The translations under genes and the position numbers were made by a program. Of a stretch of DNA of 64,000 nucleotides, positions 1-7,939 are shown one piece after another (position 1 is the first letter of the stretch; each line of letters starts with the position of its first letter). The stretch is from JBKPNJ01 sp963695705 (GTDB lineage Bacteria > Actinomycetota > Actinomycetes > Propionibacteriales > Nocardioidaceae): the NCBI GenBank assembly GCA_963695705.1, contig CAVOHB010000003.1, forward strand, positions 1-64,000. The letters are read 5' to 3'. Under the pieces are notes generated by a model that was given only the letters and a program-made list of their open reading frames with translations, was not told where the DNA came from and searched no databases.

Positions 1-274
1 TCGTACCCGACCGGCTGATCGCGACCAGCGCGTCGTAGTCACGCGGCGGAAGCTCCGACGCGGTGAACGCGTCGGTCTCGCCGTGGCCGGCGGCCTCGCG
101 CGCGGCGGCGATCGCCGTGGCAAGGTGCAGCGAGGTGCCACAGCCGATCATCGCGACCCGGTTGCCCTTGGCGGGAAGGATCTTCGTCGCCTCGCCGGCA
201 CCGCGCAGTGCGGTGGCCCAGCACTCAGGCTGGCTGGCGATCTCCGACGTGACATGCGCTCCCGGCCCGCTCAT
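1..274 (-). CDS. SIS-domain sugar isomerase/aminotransferase-like protein (5' part only)
   Basis: The first 91 or so codons of a gene that runs off the left edge. The protein begins MSGPGAHVTSEIASQPECW and reaches a phosphosugar-binding SIS fold: the loop MIGCGTSLHLA is followed by the strand VAISRSGT, the usual signature of proteins related to the isomerase half of GlmS and to AgaS. The ATG overlaps the stop of the upstream ABC ATPase gene by four bases (ATGA), so the two are translationally coupled and belong to the sugar-import operon. A role in isomerising or deaminating an imported amino sugar phosphate is possible. The exact reaction cannot be read from this fragment because the C-terminal half is missing. 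Confidence 0.8.
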   Translation of the reverse strand, partial: MSGPGAHVTSEIASQPECWATALRGAGEATKILPAKGNRVAMIGCGTSLHLATAIAAAREAAGHGETDAFTASELPPRDYDALVAISRSGT

Positions 275-1437
275 CGTGGTTCCCCCTTCCGGCCGGCCTC
301 GGCGGCAGGCGCCTGGTCCAACACGTCCCCGGTTCCGGCGTCGAACAAGAAGATCCGGTCCGCGGCGGCGGAGAGCCGCAGCGCGTCGCCAGGGCTGGGA
401 TGCAGACCGGGAGGCGCCTGGACGACGATCGCGTGCGCGGGGTCGTCGCCCTCGCCGAGAGACTCGTCCAGCAGGGCTCGGCCGACCTGGCCCCCGTCGA
501 CCAGGGCATCGTCGATCAGGGCATGGACGAGCACGTGACTCCCCAGCGGCTCGTGGAAGTCGACCCGGGCGAGCATCCCGTCCGATCCGGCGGAGACGAC
601 CTCCAGCGCCTCGGGGCGGATCCCGACGACGACCTGCTCGTGCCCCCGGGGCACGGGAGCGATCCGGTGCCCACCGAGCCGGGCGTACCCGTCGACGACG
701 GCCGCGGGGAGCAGGTTCATCGCGGGGCTGCCGATGAAGCCGGCCACGAAGGCGTTCGCCGGATGGTCGTAGACCTCCTGCGGGCTGCCGACCTGCTGCA
801 GCTCGCCGTGGTTCATCACGCAGATGCGGTCGCCCAGCGTCATCGCCTCCACCTGGTCGTGGGTCACGTAGATGGAGGTGATGCCGAGCCGCTGGTGCAG
901 CCGCTTGAGCTCGGCGCGTACCTGAGCGCGCAGCTTCGCGTCCAGGTTGGACAGCGGCTCATCCAGCAGGAACACCTGCGGTTCGCGTACCAGCGCACGC
1001 CCCATGGCCACCCGCTGCCGCTGGCCGCCGGACAGCTGGGCCGGCTTGCGGCCGAGCAGCTCGGTGATCCCGAGCACCTCGCCCATGTGGCGTACCCGCT
1101 GGTCCACCTCCGCCTTGGGGGTCTTGCGCTGCCGCAGGCCGTACGCGAGGTTCTTGTAGACGCTCATGTGCGGGTAGAGGGCGTAGTTCTGGAACACCAT
1201 CGCGATGTCGCGCTCACCCGGGCCGTGCGAGTTCACCACCTGACCGTCGATGAGCAGCTCCCCTGACGTGGGCTTGTCGAGGCCCGCCAGCATCCGCAGC
1301 GCGGTGGTCTTCCCGCAACCGGACGGCCCGACCATGATCGCGAACTCCCCGTCGTCGACGTGCAGGTCCAGCGACTTCACCGCTACCACGTCGCCGGGAA
1401 AGCGCTTCGTCACCTTGCTGAACTCGACCTCAGCCAT
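271..1437 (-). CDS. Sugar ABC transporter ATP-binding protein (UgpC/MsmK type)
   Basis: A 388-residue ATPase that would power the sugar importer encoded just upstream. It shows Walker A GPSGCGKTT near residue 38, the signature LSGGQRQRVAMGRAL near 135, Walker B VFLLDEPLSNLDAKLR and the H-loop YVTHDQVEAMTL, in the usual order. The C-terminal ~140 residues form the TOBE/regulatory extension typical of MalK/UgpC/MsmK ATPases that can serve several carbohydrate porters. It follows the second permease gene by six bases and overlaps the SIS gene downstream, so it is the fourth gene of a five-gene minus-strand operon. Family assignment is firm; the sugar is inferred only from neighbouring alpha-galactosidase-like enzymes. 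Confidence 0.95.
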   Translation of the reverse strand: MAEVEFSKVTKRFPGDVVAVKSLDLHVDDGEFAIMVGPSGCGKTTALRMLAGLDKPTSGELLIDGQVVNSHGPGERDIAMVFQNYALYPHMSVYKNLAYGLRQRKTPKAEVDQRVRHMGEVLGITELLGRKPAQLSGGQRQRVAMGRALVREPQVFLLDEPLSNLDAKLRAQVRAELKRLHQRLGITSIYVTHDQVEAMTLGDRICVMNHGELQQVGSPQEVYDHPANAFVAGFIGSPAMNLLPAAVVDGYARLGGHRIAPVPRGHEQVVVGIRPEALEVVSAGSDGMLARVDFHEPLGSHVLVHALIDDALVDGGQVGRALLDESLGEGDDPAHAIVVQAPPGLHPSPGDALRLSAAADRIFLFDAGTGDVLDQAPAAEAGRKGEPR

Positions 1438-1443
1438 GCCGGT

Positions 1444-2361
1444 TCAGCCCTTGAGCCCGGCGGTCGCCACCGAGCGCACGAAGTAGCGCTGCGCGGCGAA
1501 GAAGACGAGCAGCATCGGCAGCAGGGTCACCATGTTCGCGGCCATCAACAGCGCCCACTGGGTGTTGTGCGCGCCCTGGAACGTGGTGAGCCCCAGCGGC
1601 ACGGTCATGTGGTCCTCCGACGTCACCACGATCAGCGGCCACAGGAACGAGTTCCACGAGTCCAGGAACGTCAAGGCGGCAAGGGTCGCCAACGCCGGCA
1701 ACGACAGCGGCATCACGATCTTGAAGATGACCCCGATTCGCGAGGTGCCATCGATCCGCGCCGCCTCCTCGAGCTCTATCGGGATCGTAAGGAAGAACTG
1801 CCGGAGCAGGAAGATGCCGAGCGCGGTGACCAGGTTCGGCAGGATCAGCGCGCCGAGGTGGTCGATGCCGAGCTGGGACCAGACGTGCACGCCGAACCAC
1901 TTCACGATCAGGAACTCGGGGATCATCGTGACCTGGAACGGCACCATCAGCGTGGCCATCAAGAGCCCGAACAGCAGCCCCCGACCCAGGAACTGCAACC
2001 GGGCGAAGGCATAGCCGGCGATGCTGCACAACGCCAGGTTCGTCACCACCACGGTGAGCGCCACGACGAGGCTGTTGAGCAGGAACCGCCCGAACGGCGC
2101 CGTGTCGAGCGCCCGCTTGTAGTTGCCCCACTGCGGGTCGTGCGGCCAGAGCACCGGCGGGAACTGGTGTGTCTCCCTCGGCGTCTCCAGCGACGTGATC
2201 ACCATCCACACCAGCGGCAGCAGCAGCAGGCAGGCGATCGGGATGAGGACGAGGTGCCATCCGCTGGGGCGGTGCGGCCGCCACCGGCTTCGCTCCGGGT
2301 CCGGCTCGACGGTCGTCGGGCCGGCCGGGTCCGCGTCGCGCACGGCGGCGATCGCGGTCAT
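1444..2361 (-). CDS. Sugar ABC transporter permease (MalG-like)
   Basis: Inner-membrane permease of 305 residues with six predicted helices. The cytoplasmic EAA loop appears as ELEEAARIDGTSRIGVIFK and contacts the ATPase. The N-terminal ~30 residues are charged and proline-rich, followed by the first helix (LVLIPIACLLLLPLVWMV). Such MalG-type subunits pair with a MalF-type partner, here the gene immediately upstream, 13 bases away. The gene lies within the operon binding protein - permease - permease - ATPase - SIS protein. Confidence 0.95.
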   Translation of the reverse strand: MTAIAAVRDADPAGPTTVEPDPERSRWRPHRPSGWHLVLIPIACLLLLPLVWMVITSLETPRETHQFPPVLWPHDPQWGNYKRALDTAPFGRFLLNSLVVALTVVVTNLALCSIAGYAFARLQFLGRGLLFGLLMATLMVPFQVTMIPEFLIVKWFGVHVWSQLGIDHLGALILPNLVTALGIFLLRQFFLTIPIELEEAARIDGTSRIGVIFKIVMPLSLPALATLAALTFLDSWNSFLWPLIVVTSEDHMTVPLGLTTFQGAHNTQWALLMAANMVTLLPMLLVFFAAQRYFVRSVATAGLKG

Positions 2362-2374
2362 CGTCGGTTCCTGC

Positions 2375-3301
2375 TCATCGGTTGTAGTGGACGAACCGCT
2401 GCCCGACGCGGAACTGGATGAAGGTGGCGACGAGGATCACCATGAACAGCGCGTAGGCCAGCGCGGCGCCGTAGCCGGCGTTGAACTGTTGGAACGCCTG
2501 CTGGTACACGTAGTAGACGACGACGGTCGTCGAAGCCAGCGGTCCGCCGCGGGTGGAGAGGTAGACCTCGTCGAACAGCTGCAGCGCGTTGATGCTCAGC
2601 CAGATGCCGAGGAACAGCGATGCCGGACTCAACAACGGAACCGTGATCGTGCGGAAGGCCTTGAAGCGTTTCGCACCGTCGATCGCCGCGGCGTCCAGCA
2701 GGTCCTGGGGTACGCCCTGCAGCGCCGCGAGGTAGATCACCACGGCGAAGCCGGTCCAGCCCCACACCGTCATCACGACGATGACGTACAGCGCCTGGCT
2801 CGTGCTCGACAGCCACAGCTGCTGCGGCACACCGAGCTTGTCGAGTCCTGAGTTCACCAGGCCGAACGAGGGGTTGAAGAGCCAGACGAAGATGATCGCC
2901 TCGTTGATCGTCGACACCGCCATCGTCACGTACGCCGCCGTGCGATAGAACGACACGCCACGGATGCTGCGGTTGAGCGCGACGGCCACCAGCAGCCCCA
3001 CCACCATCGTCGCCGGGACGAACAACGCGGTGAACACGATCGTGTGCTGGATCGCGCTGGCGAACTGCTCGTCGTGGGTGAGCTTGCGGTAGTTGTCCAG
3101 TCCGACCCAGGGCGTCTCGGGTGTGAGCAGGTCCGACTTCTGGAACGACAGCACGAGCGACCAGGCGATGGGCAGCAGTCCGAAGATGCCCATCAGCACC
3201 GCCGCCGGTGTGACGAATGCCCAGCCGATCGCGTTCTCCGACCGGGACAGTCGGCGCAGCGGTCCGGACCTCAGCGTGCTCGTGGCGGTGGCCGACGCCA
3301 T
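2375..3301 (-). CDS. Sugar ABC transporter permease (MalF-like)
   Basis: A 308-residue membrane protein and first permease of the importer. The N-terminus (RRLSRSENAIGWAFVTPAA) leads into the first helix, and the EAA motif appears as DLLDAAAIDGAKRFKAFRTI before the last two helices. It is seven bases after the binding-protein gene and is followed by the MalG-like partner. Length and motif order are normal for the carbohydrate uptake transporter-1 family. Nothing in the sequence reveals the substrate. Confidence 0.95.
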   Translation of the reverse strand: MASATATSTLRSGPLRRLSRSENAIGWAFVTPAAVLMGIFGLLPIAWSLVLSFQKSDLLTPETPWVGLDNYRKLTHDEQFASAIQHTIVFTALFVPATMVVGLLVAVALNRSIRGVSFYRTAAYVTMAVSTINEAIIFVWLFNPSFGLVNSGLDKLGVPQQLWLSSTSQALYVIVVMTVWGWTGFAVVIYLAALQGVPQDLLDAAAIDGAKRFKAFRTITVPLLSPASLFLGIWLSINALQLFDEVYLSTRGGPLASTTVVVYYVYQQAFQQFNAGYGAALAYALFMVILVATFIQFRVGQRFVHYNR

Positions 3302-3308
3302 CGACCGA

Positions 3309-4589
3309 TCAGCCCTCGGCCAGTGCCTGGTCGGCGATCTGCGCCGCCTTGTCCAGCGCGGACTGCGGGTCGTCCTTGCCGAGCATCACCGACACGATGG
3401 CGTCGCTGAGCGCCAGCGAGATCTTCGGGTACGCGGGGACCTGCGGACGTGCCTTCTCGACGTTGGCCAGGTTGTCGACGAAGGTCTTGATTCCCGGCAG
3501 CTTGGCGTCCATCTTGTCCACGAGTCCGGTGTCCTCACCGACCGAACGCCTCGTCGGCAGGTCCCCGGTCCTCAGCGACCACGCCTTCACCTGCTCCGGA
3601 GCGGTCAGCCAGGTGAGGAAGGTGAGCGCGGCCTCGCGCTCGGCGTCGCCGTTGTCGAAGACCACCCAGTTGTCCGGCCCGGCGATCGTGACATGTCCGG
3701 CGGCGGAATCGGGGTAGCTCGGCATGATCTGCACGCCGTACTTCACGTGGAACCCCGACAGGTCCCACGGGCCGGTGATGACCATGCCGATCTTGCCGGC
3801 ATTGAACAGCTGGGAGTAGGTGGAGTTCGTGGTGTCGAGGTACACCGACTTGTCGTCGACGGCCATCTCCTGCAACGTGGTCATCGCCTGGACGCCCTCG
3901 GGTGAGTTGAACACCGCCTTGGTGTTGTCGCTGTTGAGGATGTCGCCGCCGGCCTCCCAGAGCATCGCCTCCCAGTGCCAGACGGTGTCCTCACTGTCGT
4001 TGGCGGGCATTGTCCAGCCGTACTGCTTGGTCGCCGGGTCCGTGAGAGCCTTCGCGGCGGCCCGGAAGTCGTCCCACGTCCAGTCGGGTGTCGGCGGGGA
4101 GACCCCGGCGTCGGCGAACAGCTTCTTGTTGTAGACGATCGCCAGGTTGTCGACCAGGGCCGGCATCCCGATGACCTTGCCGTCGACCGTTGCCACCTTC
4201 TGCTCGCCGGGGTAGAAGTCGTTCCAGTTCACCGACTTCTGCTTGACGGTCGAGGTGAGATCGACCAGCGACGGGACGGTCGCGATGTTGGGCGCCCAGC
4301 TGCCGTAGAGGTAGGAGATGTCCGGCGGTTCGCCGCCGCGTACCGCGGTCGACACCTTCTGCAGGGCGTAGTCCTGGTTGGTCTGCAACGTGTGGACCGA
4401 GATCCCGGAATGGCTCGCCTCGAACTGCGACACGAGGGCCGCGAATGCCCTGCCCTCGACGCCGACCCAGCCCTCCCAGACCGTGATCTCGGTGGCCCCG
4501 CTGGATGATCCCCCGGAGTCACCGCAACCGGCCAGCGCCGCGCACAGAGTCACGGCGGCCGTCACAGCCACTCTTGGTCGGAGTCTCAT
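3309..4589 (-). CDS. Extracellular sugar-binding lipoprotein of the ABC importer
   Basis: A 426-residue solute-binding protein (family 1, MalE/UgpB fold). A short signal peptide ends in the lipobox LCAALAGC, so the mature protein should be a lipoprotein on the outer face of the membrane, with a flexible GDSGGSSSGA linker. The mature start ITVWEGWVGVEGRAF and internal segments such as YNKKLFADAGVSPP and GKIGMVITGPWDLSGF are typical of family 1 binding proteins. A strong GGGAGG-type ribosome site precedes the ATG. It is the first gene of the operon and diverges from the deoR-type regulator, which probably controls it. Confidence 0.95.
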   Translation of the reverse strand: MRLRPRVAVTAAVTLCAALAGCGDSGGSSSGATEITVWEGWVGVEGRAFAALVSQFEASHSGISVHTLQTNQDYALQKVSTAVRGGEPPDISYLYGSWAPNIATVPSLVDLTSTVKQKSVNWNDFYPGEQKVATVDGKVIGMPALVDNLAIVYNKKLFADAGVSPPTPDWTWDDFRAAAKALTDPATKQYGWTMPANDSEDTVWHWEAMLWEAGGDILNSDNTKAVFNSPEGVQAMTTLQEMAVDDKSVYLDTTNSTYSQLFNAGKIGMVITGPWDLSGFHVKYGVQIMPSYPDSAAGHVTIAGPDNWVVFDNGDAEREAALTFLTWLTAPEQVKAWSLRTGDLPTRRSVGEDTGLVDKMDAKLPGIKTFVDNLANVEKARPQVPAYPKISLALSDAIVSVMLGKDDPQSALDKAAQIADQALAEG

Positions 4590-4680
4590 GGCGAAGCCTC
4601 CCGGGTTCTGACAAGATCGAGCATCCGCAGGTGCGCGGAAATGCGTGGCTGGACTCTATGACACGTCGAGCGGAACCTCA
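4590..4680. promoter_or_regulatory. Divergent promoter region between sugar importer operon and DeoR regulator
   Basis: A 91-bp space separates the starts of the binding-protein gene (minus) and the DeoR gene (plus). It must hold the promoters of both and is the natural place for an operator of the DeoR-type regulator. I could not pick a convincing -35/-10 pair or a clear inverted repeat, so this entry rests on gene arrangement. Confidence 0.45.
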
Positions 4681-5508
4681 ATGGCAGCGGACACGCCCCT
4701 CGATTCCGGTCTGGATGGCTGGACGCGGCCATCGCGCCTGCCCATGCTCAGGGCCGGCCGGCTGGCCGCGATCCTGGAGTACGTCGCCGAGCACGGCAGT
4801 ATCGACGTTGCCCGCGCCGCGGTGCATTTCGATGTGTCGGCCGCGACCCTGCGGCGCGATCTCGGCGCGCTGCACGAGCGCGGCCTGCTCGCGCGGACGC
4901 ACGGCGGAGCGGTCGCCGGCAGCATCGGCCTCGAGCTGCCGCTGCGCTACCGCGAGGCTCGACAGCTTCCACAGAAGCGTGCCATCGGCAGGGTCGCGGC
5001 GAGTCTGGTCCCCGAGGCGGCGGTTGTCGGAATGACCGGCGGCACGACCGTGACCGAGGTGGCCCGTGCCCTTCAGGAGCGGAGCGATCTCACCGTCGTC
5101 ACGAATGCCCTGAACATCGCCACTGAGCTCGTGCTCCGGCCGTCGGTCCGGGTCGTCGTCGTCGGCGGCACGGCCCGGCACGCCAGCTATGAGCTGGTCG
5201 GGCCGGCCGCCGAGGTCGTGATCCACCGGTACCACCTCACCGTCTCGTTCATCGGCGTCGACGGCCTCTCGGTGCCGGAGGGGTGCAGCACGCACGACGA
5301 GATGGAGGCGAACACCGACCACGCGTTCATCACCCGCGCGCAGCGCACGGTGGTCGTGGCCGACAGCAGCAAGCTCGCAAAGGTGACGTTCGCCCGGATC
5401 TGCCGGCTGGACGAGGTGGACGACCTTGTCACCGATGACGGGGCCGACCCGGCCGTCCTTGCCGAGCTGCGCGGCGCCGGTCTCAACGTCCTGGTGGCCG
5501 CCGCGTGA
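4681..5508 (+). CDS. DeoR-family transcriptional regulator of sugar catabolism
   Basis: A 275-residue repressor-type protein. The N-terminal winged helix-turn-helix (RAGRLAAILEYVAEHGSIDV, then FDVSAATLRRDLGALHERG) is the DeoR signature. The C-terminal domain (from about residue 80) is the DeoR effector-binding sensor fold, including VVGMTGGTTVTEVARAL and VVVVGGTARHASYELVG, related to ribose-phosphate isomerases and expected to bind a phosphorylated sugar. I chose ATG 4681; an in-frame GTG at 4645 would add 12 residues of uncharacteristic sequence. It diverges from the importer operon and precedes the glycosidase and kinase genes, so it probably regulates both sides. Confidence 0.9.
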   Translation: MAADTPLDSGLDGWTRPSRLPMLRAGRLAAILEYVAEHGSIDVARAAVHFDVSAATLRRDLGALHERGLLARTHGGAVAGSIGLELPLRYREARQLPQKRAIGRVAASLVPEAAVVGMTGGTTVTEVARALQERSDLTVVTNALNIATELVLRPSVRVVVVGGTARHASYELVGPAAEVVIHRYHLTVSFIGVDGLSVPEGCSTHDEMEANTDHAFITRAQRTVVVADSSKLAKVTFARICRLDEVDDLVTDDGADPAVLAELRGAGLNVLVAAA

Positions 5509-5546
5509 CCCGCCCCGCCGCGGCCGCCGCGCACGACCCATCCCCG

Positions 5547-5623
5547 CGATCCGACACTTGTTTCACGCGATCCGACAGTTGTTTCACGCGATCCGACACT
5601 TGTTTCCAGCCATCCGACAGCTG
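5547..5623 (+). repeat. 21-bp tandem repeat array, three units plus a partial (locus 1 of 3)
   Basis: Three consecutive 21-bp units starting at 5547, 5568 and 5589 share the core ATCCGACACTTGTTTCACG; the second has one change (CAGTTG) and the third changes after TTGTTTC. A shorter fourth copy, CATCCGACAGCTG, follows at 5611. The array lies 38 bases after the DeoR stop and 80 bases before the GH4 start. The same unit is found at 44763-44804 (inverted) and 61055-61117. There is no spacer between units, so it is not a CRISPR, and the unit is not self-complementary. Confidence 0.85.
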
Positions 5624-5701
5624 CGCGGCGGTCACGATCGCACGCCCGTCCCGCCTGCGCGATGTTGTTCACTTCCGCGCCGGCTGCGATAGTTGCTCGC
5701 C

Positions 5702-6997
5702 ATGATCAAGGTCGTCCTGATCGGCGCCGGTAGCGTCGAATTCACGCGCAACGTCGTCACCGACCTCTGCTCGGAACCGGAGTTCAGAGGGGAGCTGGAG
5801 CTCTCGCTGCACGACATCGACCCCGAACGACTCCGGTACGCCCACGACCTCGTCACCCGGATCAGCTCCCAGACGGGAGCCGCCGCCACGGTCACGTCGA
5901 GCGGAGACCGGCTCAGCGCCGTCGACGGAGCCGACTACGTGATCAACGTCGTGCAGGTGGGCGGGTACGCCGCAACCCGGACGGACTTCGACATCCCGGC
6001 CTCGTACGGCGTGCGCCAGACGATCGCCGACACCCTGGGGATCGGTGGCATCTCCCGCGGGCTGCGGACGATCCCCCTGGTGCTCGCCCTCGGCGAGGAC
6101 CTGGCCAAGGCCTGTCCTGACGCGTACCTGCTCAACTACAGCAACCCGATGGCAATGCTGCCATGGGCGCTCTACGCTGGCTCGCCCTTCGACCGGGTGG
6201 TGGGGCTGTGCCACTCGGTACGCGACACCCACCGATTTCTGGCCGAGCTCGTCGGCGAGCCACTGGACCGGGTCGACTACACCACCGCCGGCTTCAACCA
6301 CCAGGCGTTCGTGCTGCGGTTCGAGCGCGACGGCGTGGATCTCTACCCGCGGCTGCGCGAGGTCATCGACGGCGACCCACAGCTGCAGCGCCGGGTCCGC
6401 GTGGAGCTCTTCCGGCGCTTCGGGTACTTCCCCACCGAGTCCAGCGAGCACTCAGCCGAGTACGTCCCCTGGTTCATGCGGCACGACCGCGAAGTCGAGC
6501 AGTTCCGCATCTTCGTGGGCGACTACCTGCACCGCAGCGACGAGAACATCGATGAGTACGAGCGCACCCGCGCCGAGCTCGACTCCGACGCGCCGCTGGA
6601 CCTGGAGGCAACCTCGGAGCTCGCCTCGGAGTTCATCGAGGCCCACCAGCTCGGGCGGCCCCGCGAGATCTACGTCAACGTCCGCAACTCGGGGCGGATC
6701 GGCAACCTCCCCGACGAGTGCTGTGTCGAAGTGCCCTGCATCGTCGACGCCGAGGGACCCCACCCGCAGAGCGTCGGTGACCTGCCGCCGCAGCTGGCCG
6801 CGCTGAACCGCACGTTCCTCAACGTGGTCGAGCTGACCGTGAAGGCGGTCCTGGAGGGTGACCGGCAGCACGTCTACCAGGCGGCCCTGCTGGACCCCAA
6901 CACCGCCGCGACGCTGACGACTCGGGAGACCGTGCAGATGTGCGACGACCTGCTGCGGGCCCACGGCGAGCTGATCCCGGCCGCCCTGCGTCCCTGA
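5702..6997 (+). CDS. Family 4 glycosidase, probable alpha-galactosidase (MelA-like)
   Basis: A 431-residue NAD- and Mn-dependent glycosidase of family GH4. The dinucleotide-binding start VVLIGAGSVEFTRNVV, the segment LLNYSNPMAM and the metal/active-site loop GLCHSVRDTHR are diagnostic. In GH4 the residues after the conserved Cys track substrate, and CHSV is, to my knowledge, the version in alpha-galactosidases. The second metal ligand lies in AGFNHQAFV. The enzymes work by transient oxidation at C3, so NAD is a cofactor. ATG 5702 is preferred over a TTG three codons upstream. It lies after the DeoR gene and the repeat array and before the ROK kinase, suggesting import of an oligosaccharide and its hydrolysis in the cytoplasm. 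Confidence 0.9.
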   Translation: MIKVVLIGAGSVEFTRNVVTDLCSEPEFRGELELSLHDIDPERLRYAHDLVTRISSQTGAAATVTSSGDRLSAVDGADYVINVVQVGGYAATRTDFDIPASYGVRQTIADTLGIGGISRGLRTIPLVLALGEDLAKACPDAYLLNYSNPMAMLPWALYAGSPFDRVVGLCHSVRDTHRFLAELVGEPLDRVDYTTAGFNHQAFVLRFERDGVDLYPRLREVIDGDPQLQRRVRVELFRRFGYFPTESSEHSAEYVPWFMRHDREVEQFRIFVGDYLHRSDENIDEYERTRAELDSDAPLDLEATSELASEFIEAHQLGRPREIYVNVRNSGRIGNLPDECCVEVPCIVDAEGPHPQSVGDLPPQLAALNRTFLNVVELTVKAVLEGDRQHVYQAALLDPNTAATLTTRETVQMCDDLLRAHGELIPAALRP

Positions 6998-7021
6998 CGG
7001 CCCGGCCAGCATGCCAGCCGC

Positions 7022-7933
7022 GTGACCGCCGGAGACCGAGCCCCTCGCCGGTGCCTGCTGGGCCTCGACCTCGGCGGCACCAAGCTCGCGGCGGCGCTGG
7101 CAACCACGGAGGGCGAGATCCTCGCCGTGCGGCAGGTGCCCACACTGGCGCCGCGCGGTGCCGAACAGGCTCTCGACCGTGCCCTGGACGCCGGGCGGAC
7201 GCTCGCCGACGCGAGCAACGCGACCGTCGCGGCCGTGGGCGTCTCCACGATGGGCATCACCCACGAGGACCACGTTGAGCTCGCGCCGAACGTGCCCGGC
7301 TGGCACACCCTCGCCCTGCCCGCACTCGTACGCGCGGCCTTCACACCGGCACCGGTGCAGGTCGGCAACGACGTCAAGGCGGCCGCCCTGGCCGAGCTGA
7401 CCTGGGGCGAGCTGCACGGCGTCGACGGCGGCATCTATCTCAACGTCGGCACCGGGCTCGCCGCGGCCCTCACGCTCGGCGGACGTGTGCTGACCGGCGC
7501 GCACGAGGCGGCCGGTGAGATCGGCTACTGGCTGCGGTCGCGCACCGACGGACCCGGCGCCGCCGCGGGACGCGCGCCCCTGGAGGAGCACGTCGCCGGT
7601 GCCGGCACGACCGCGCGGGCCGAGCGCGAGCTCGGCGTGGACGGAGGTGTCGCTGCGGTGGCGACCCGCGACGACGCGGCCGCCATGGCGTTCCTCGAGG
7701 ACCTGTACGACGAGATCGGTCTTCATCTGGCCAACCTGGCCATCGCGTTCGATCCCGAGCGGGTGGTCGTCGGCGGCGGCTACGCCGGTGACGCCGAGCG
7801 GCTGCTCAAGGCCCTGCGCGGCTGGCTCGACCGGTGCGTGCCGTTTCCGCCGCAGCTGCGGCTGGCCCGTTTCCAGCGCGATGCCGGACTCGCCGGTGCC
7901 GTCGCGCTCGCGCTGCAGGTGTACGAACCCTGA
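7022..7933 (+). CDS. ROK-family sugar kinase, atypical
   Basis: A 303-residue ROK protein without a DNA-binding N-terminus, so a kinase rather than a repressor. It has the phosphate-binding start LLGLDLGGTKLAAAL, the catalytic-base region VGNDVKAAALAE and the block YLNVGTGLAAALTLGGR. The zinc motif usual in ROK proteins (CxCGxxGCxE, just after GEIGH) is absent: the sequence reads GEIGYW and then has no cysteine, with Tyr where the His ligand is expected. It should phosphorylate the monosaccharide released by the neighbouring GH4 enzyme, but the lost zinc site means specificity cannot be assumed. GTG start, 25 bases after the glycosidase gene; it converges with the second GH4 gene, leaving only six bases between the two stops. 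Confidence 0.85.
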   Translation: MTAGDRAPRRCLLGLDLGGTKLAAALATTEGEILAVRQVPTLAPRGAEQALDRALDAGRTLADASNATVAAVGVSTMGITHEDHVELAPNVPGWHTLALPALVRAAFTPAPVQVGNDVKAAALAELTWGELHGVDGGIYLNVGTGLAAALTLGGRVLTGAHEAAGEIGYWLRSRTDGPGAAAGRAPLEEHVAGAGTTARAERELGVDGGVAAVATRDDAAAMAFLEDLYDEIGLHLANLAIAFDPERVVVGGGYAGDAERLLKALRGWLDRCVPFPPQLRLARFQRDAGLAGAVALALQVYEP

Positions 7934-7939
7934 GCCCGT

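Noticed and set aside
5547..5623. CRISPR array
   Set aside because: Units are directly adjacent with no unique spacers and there are no cas genes in the window.
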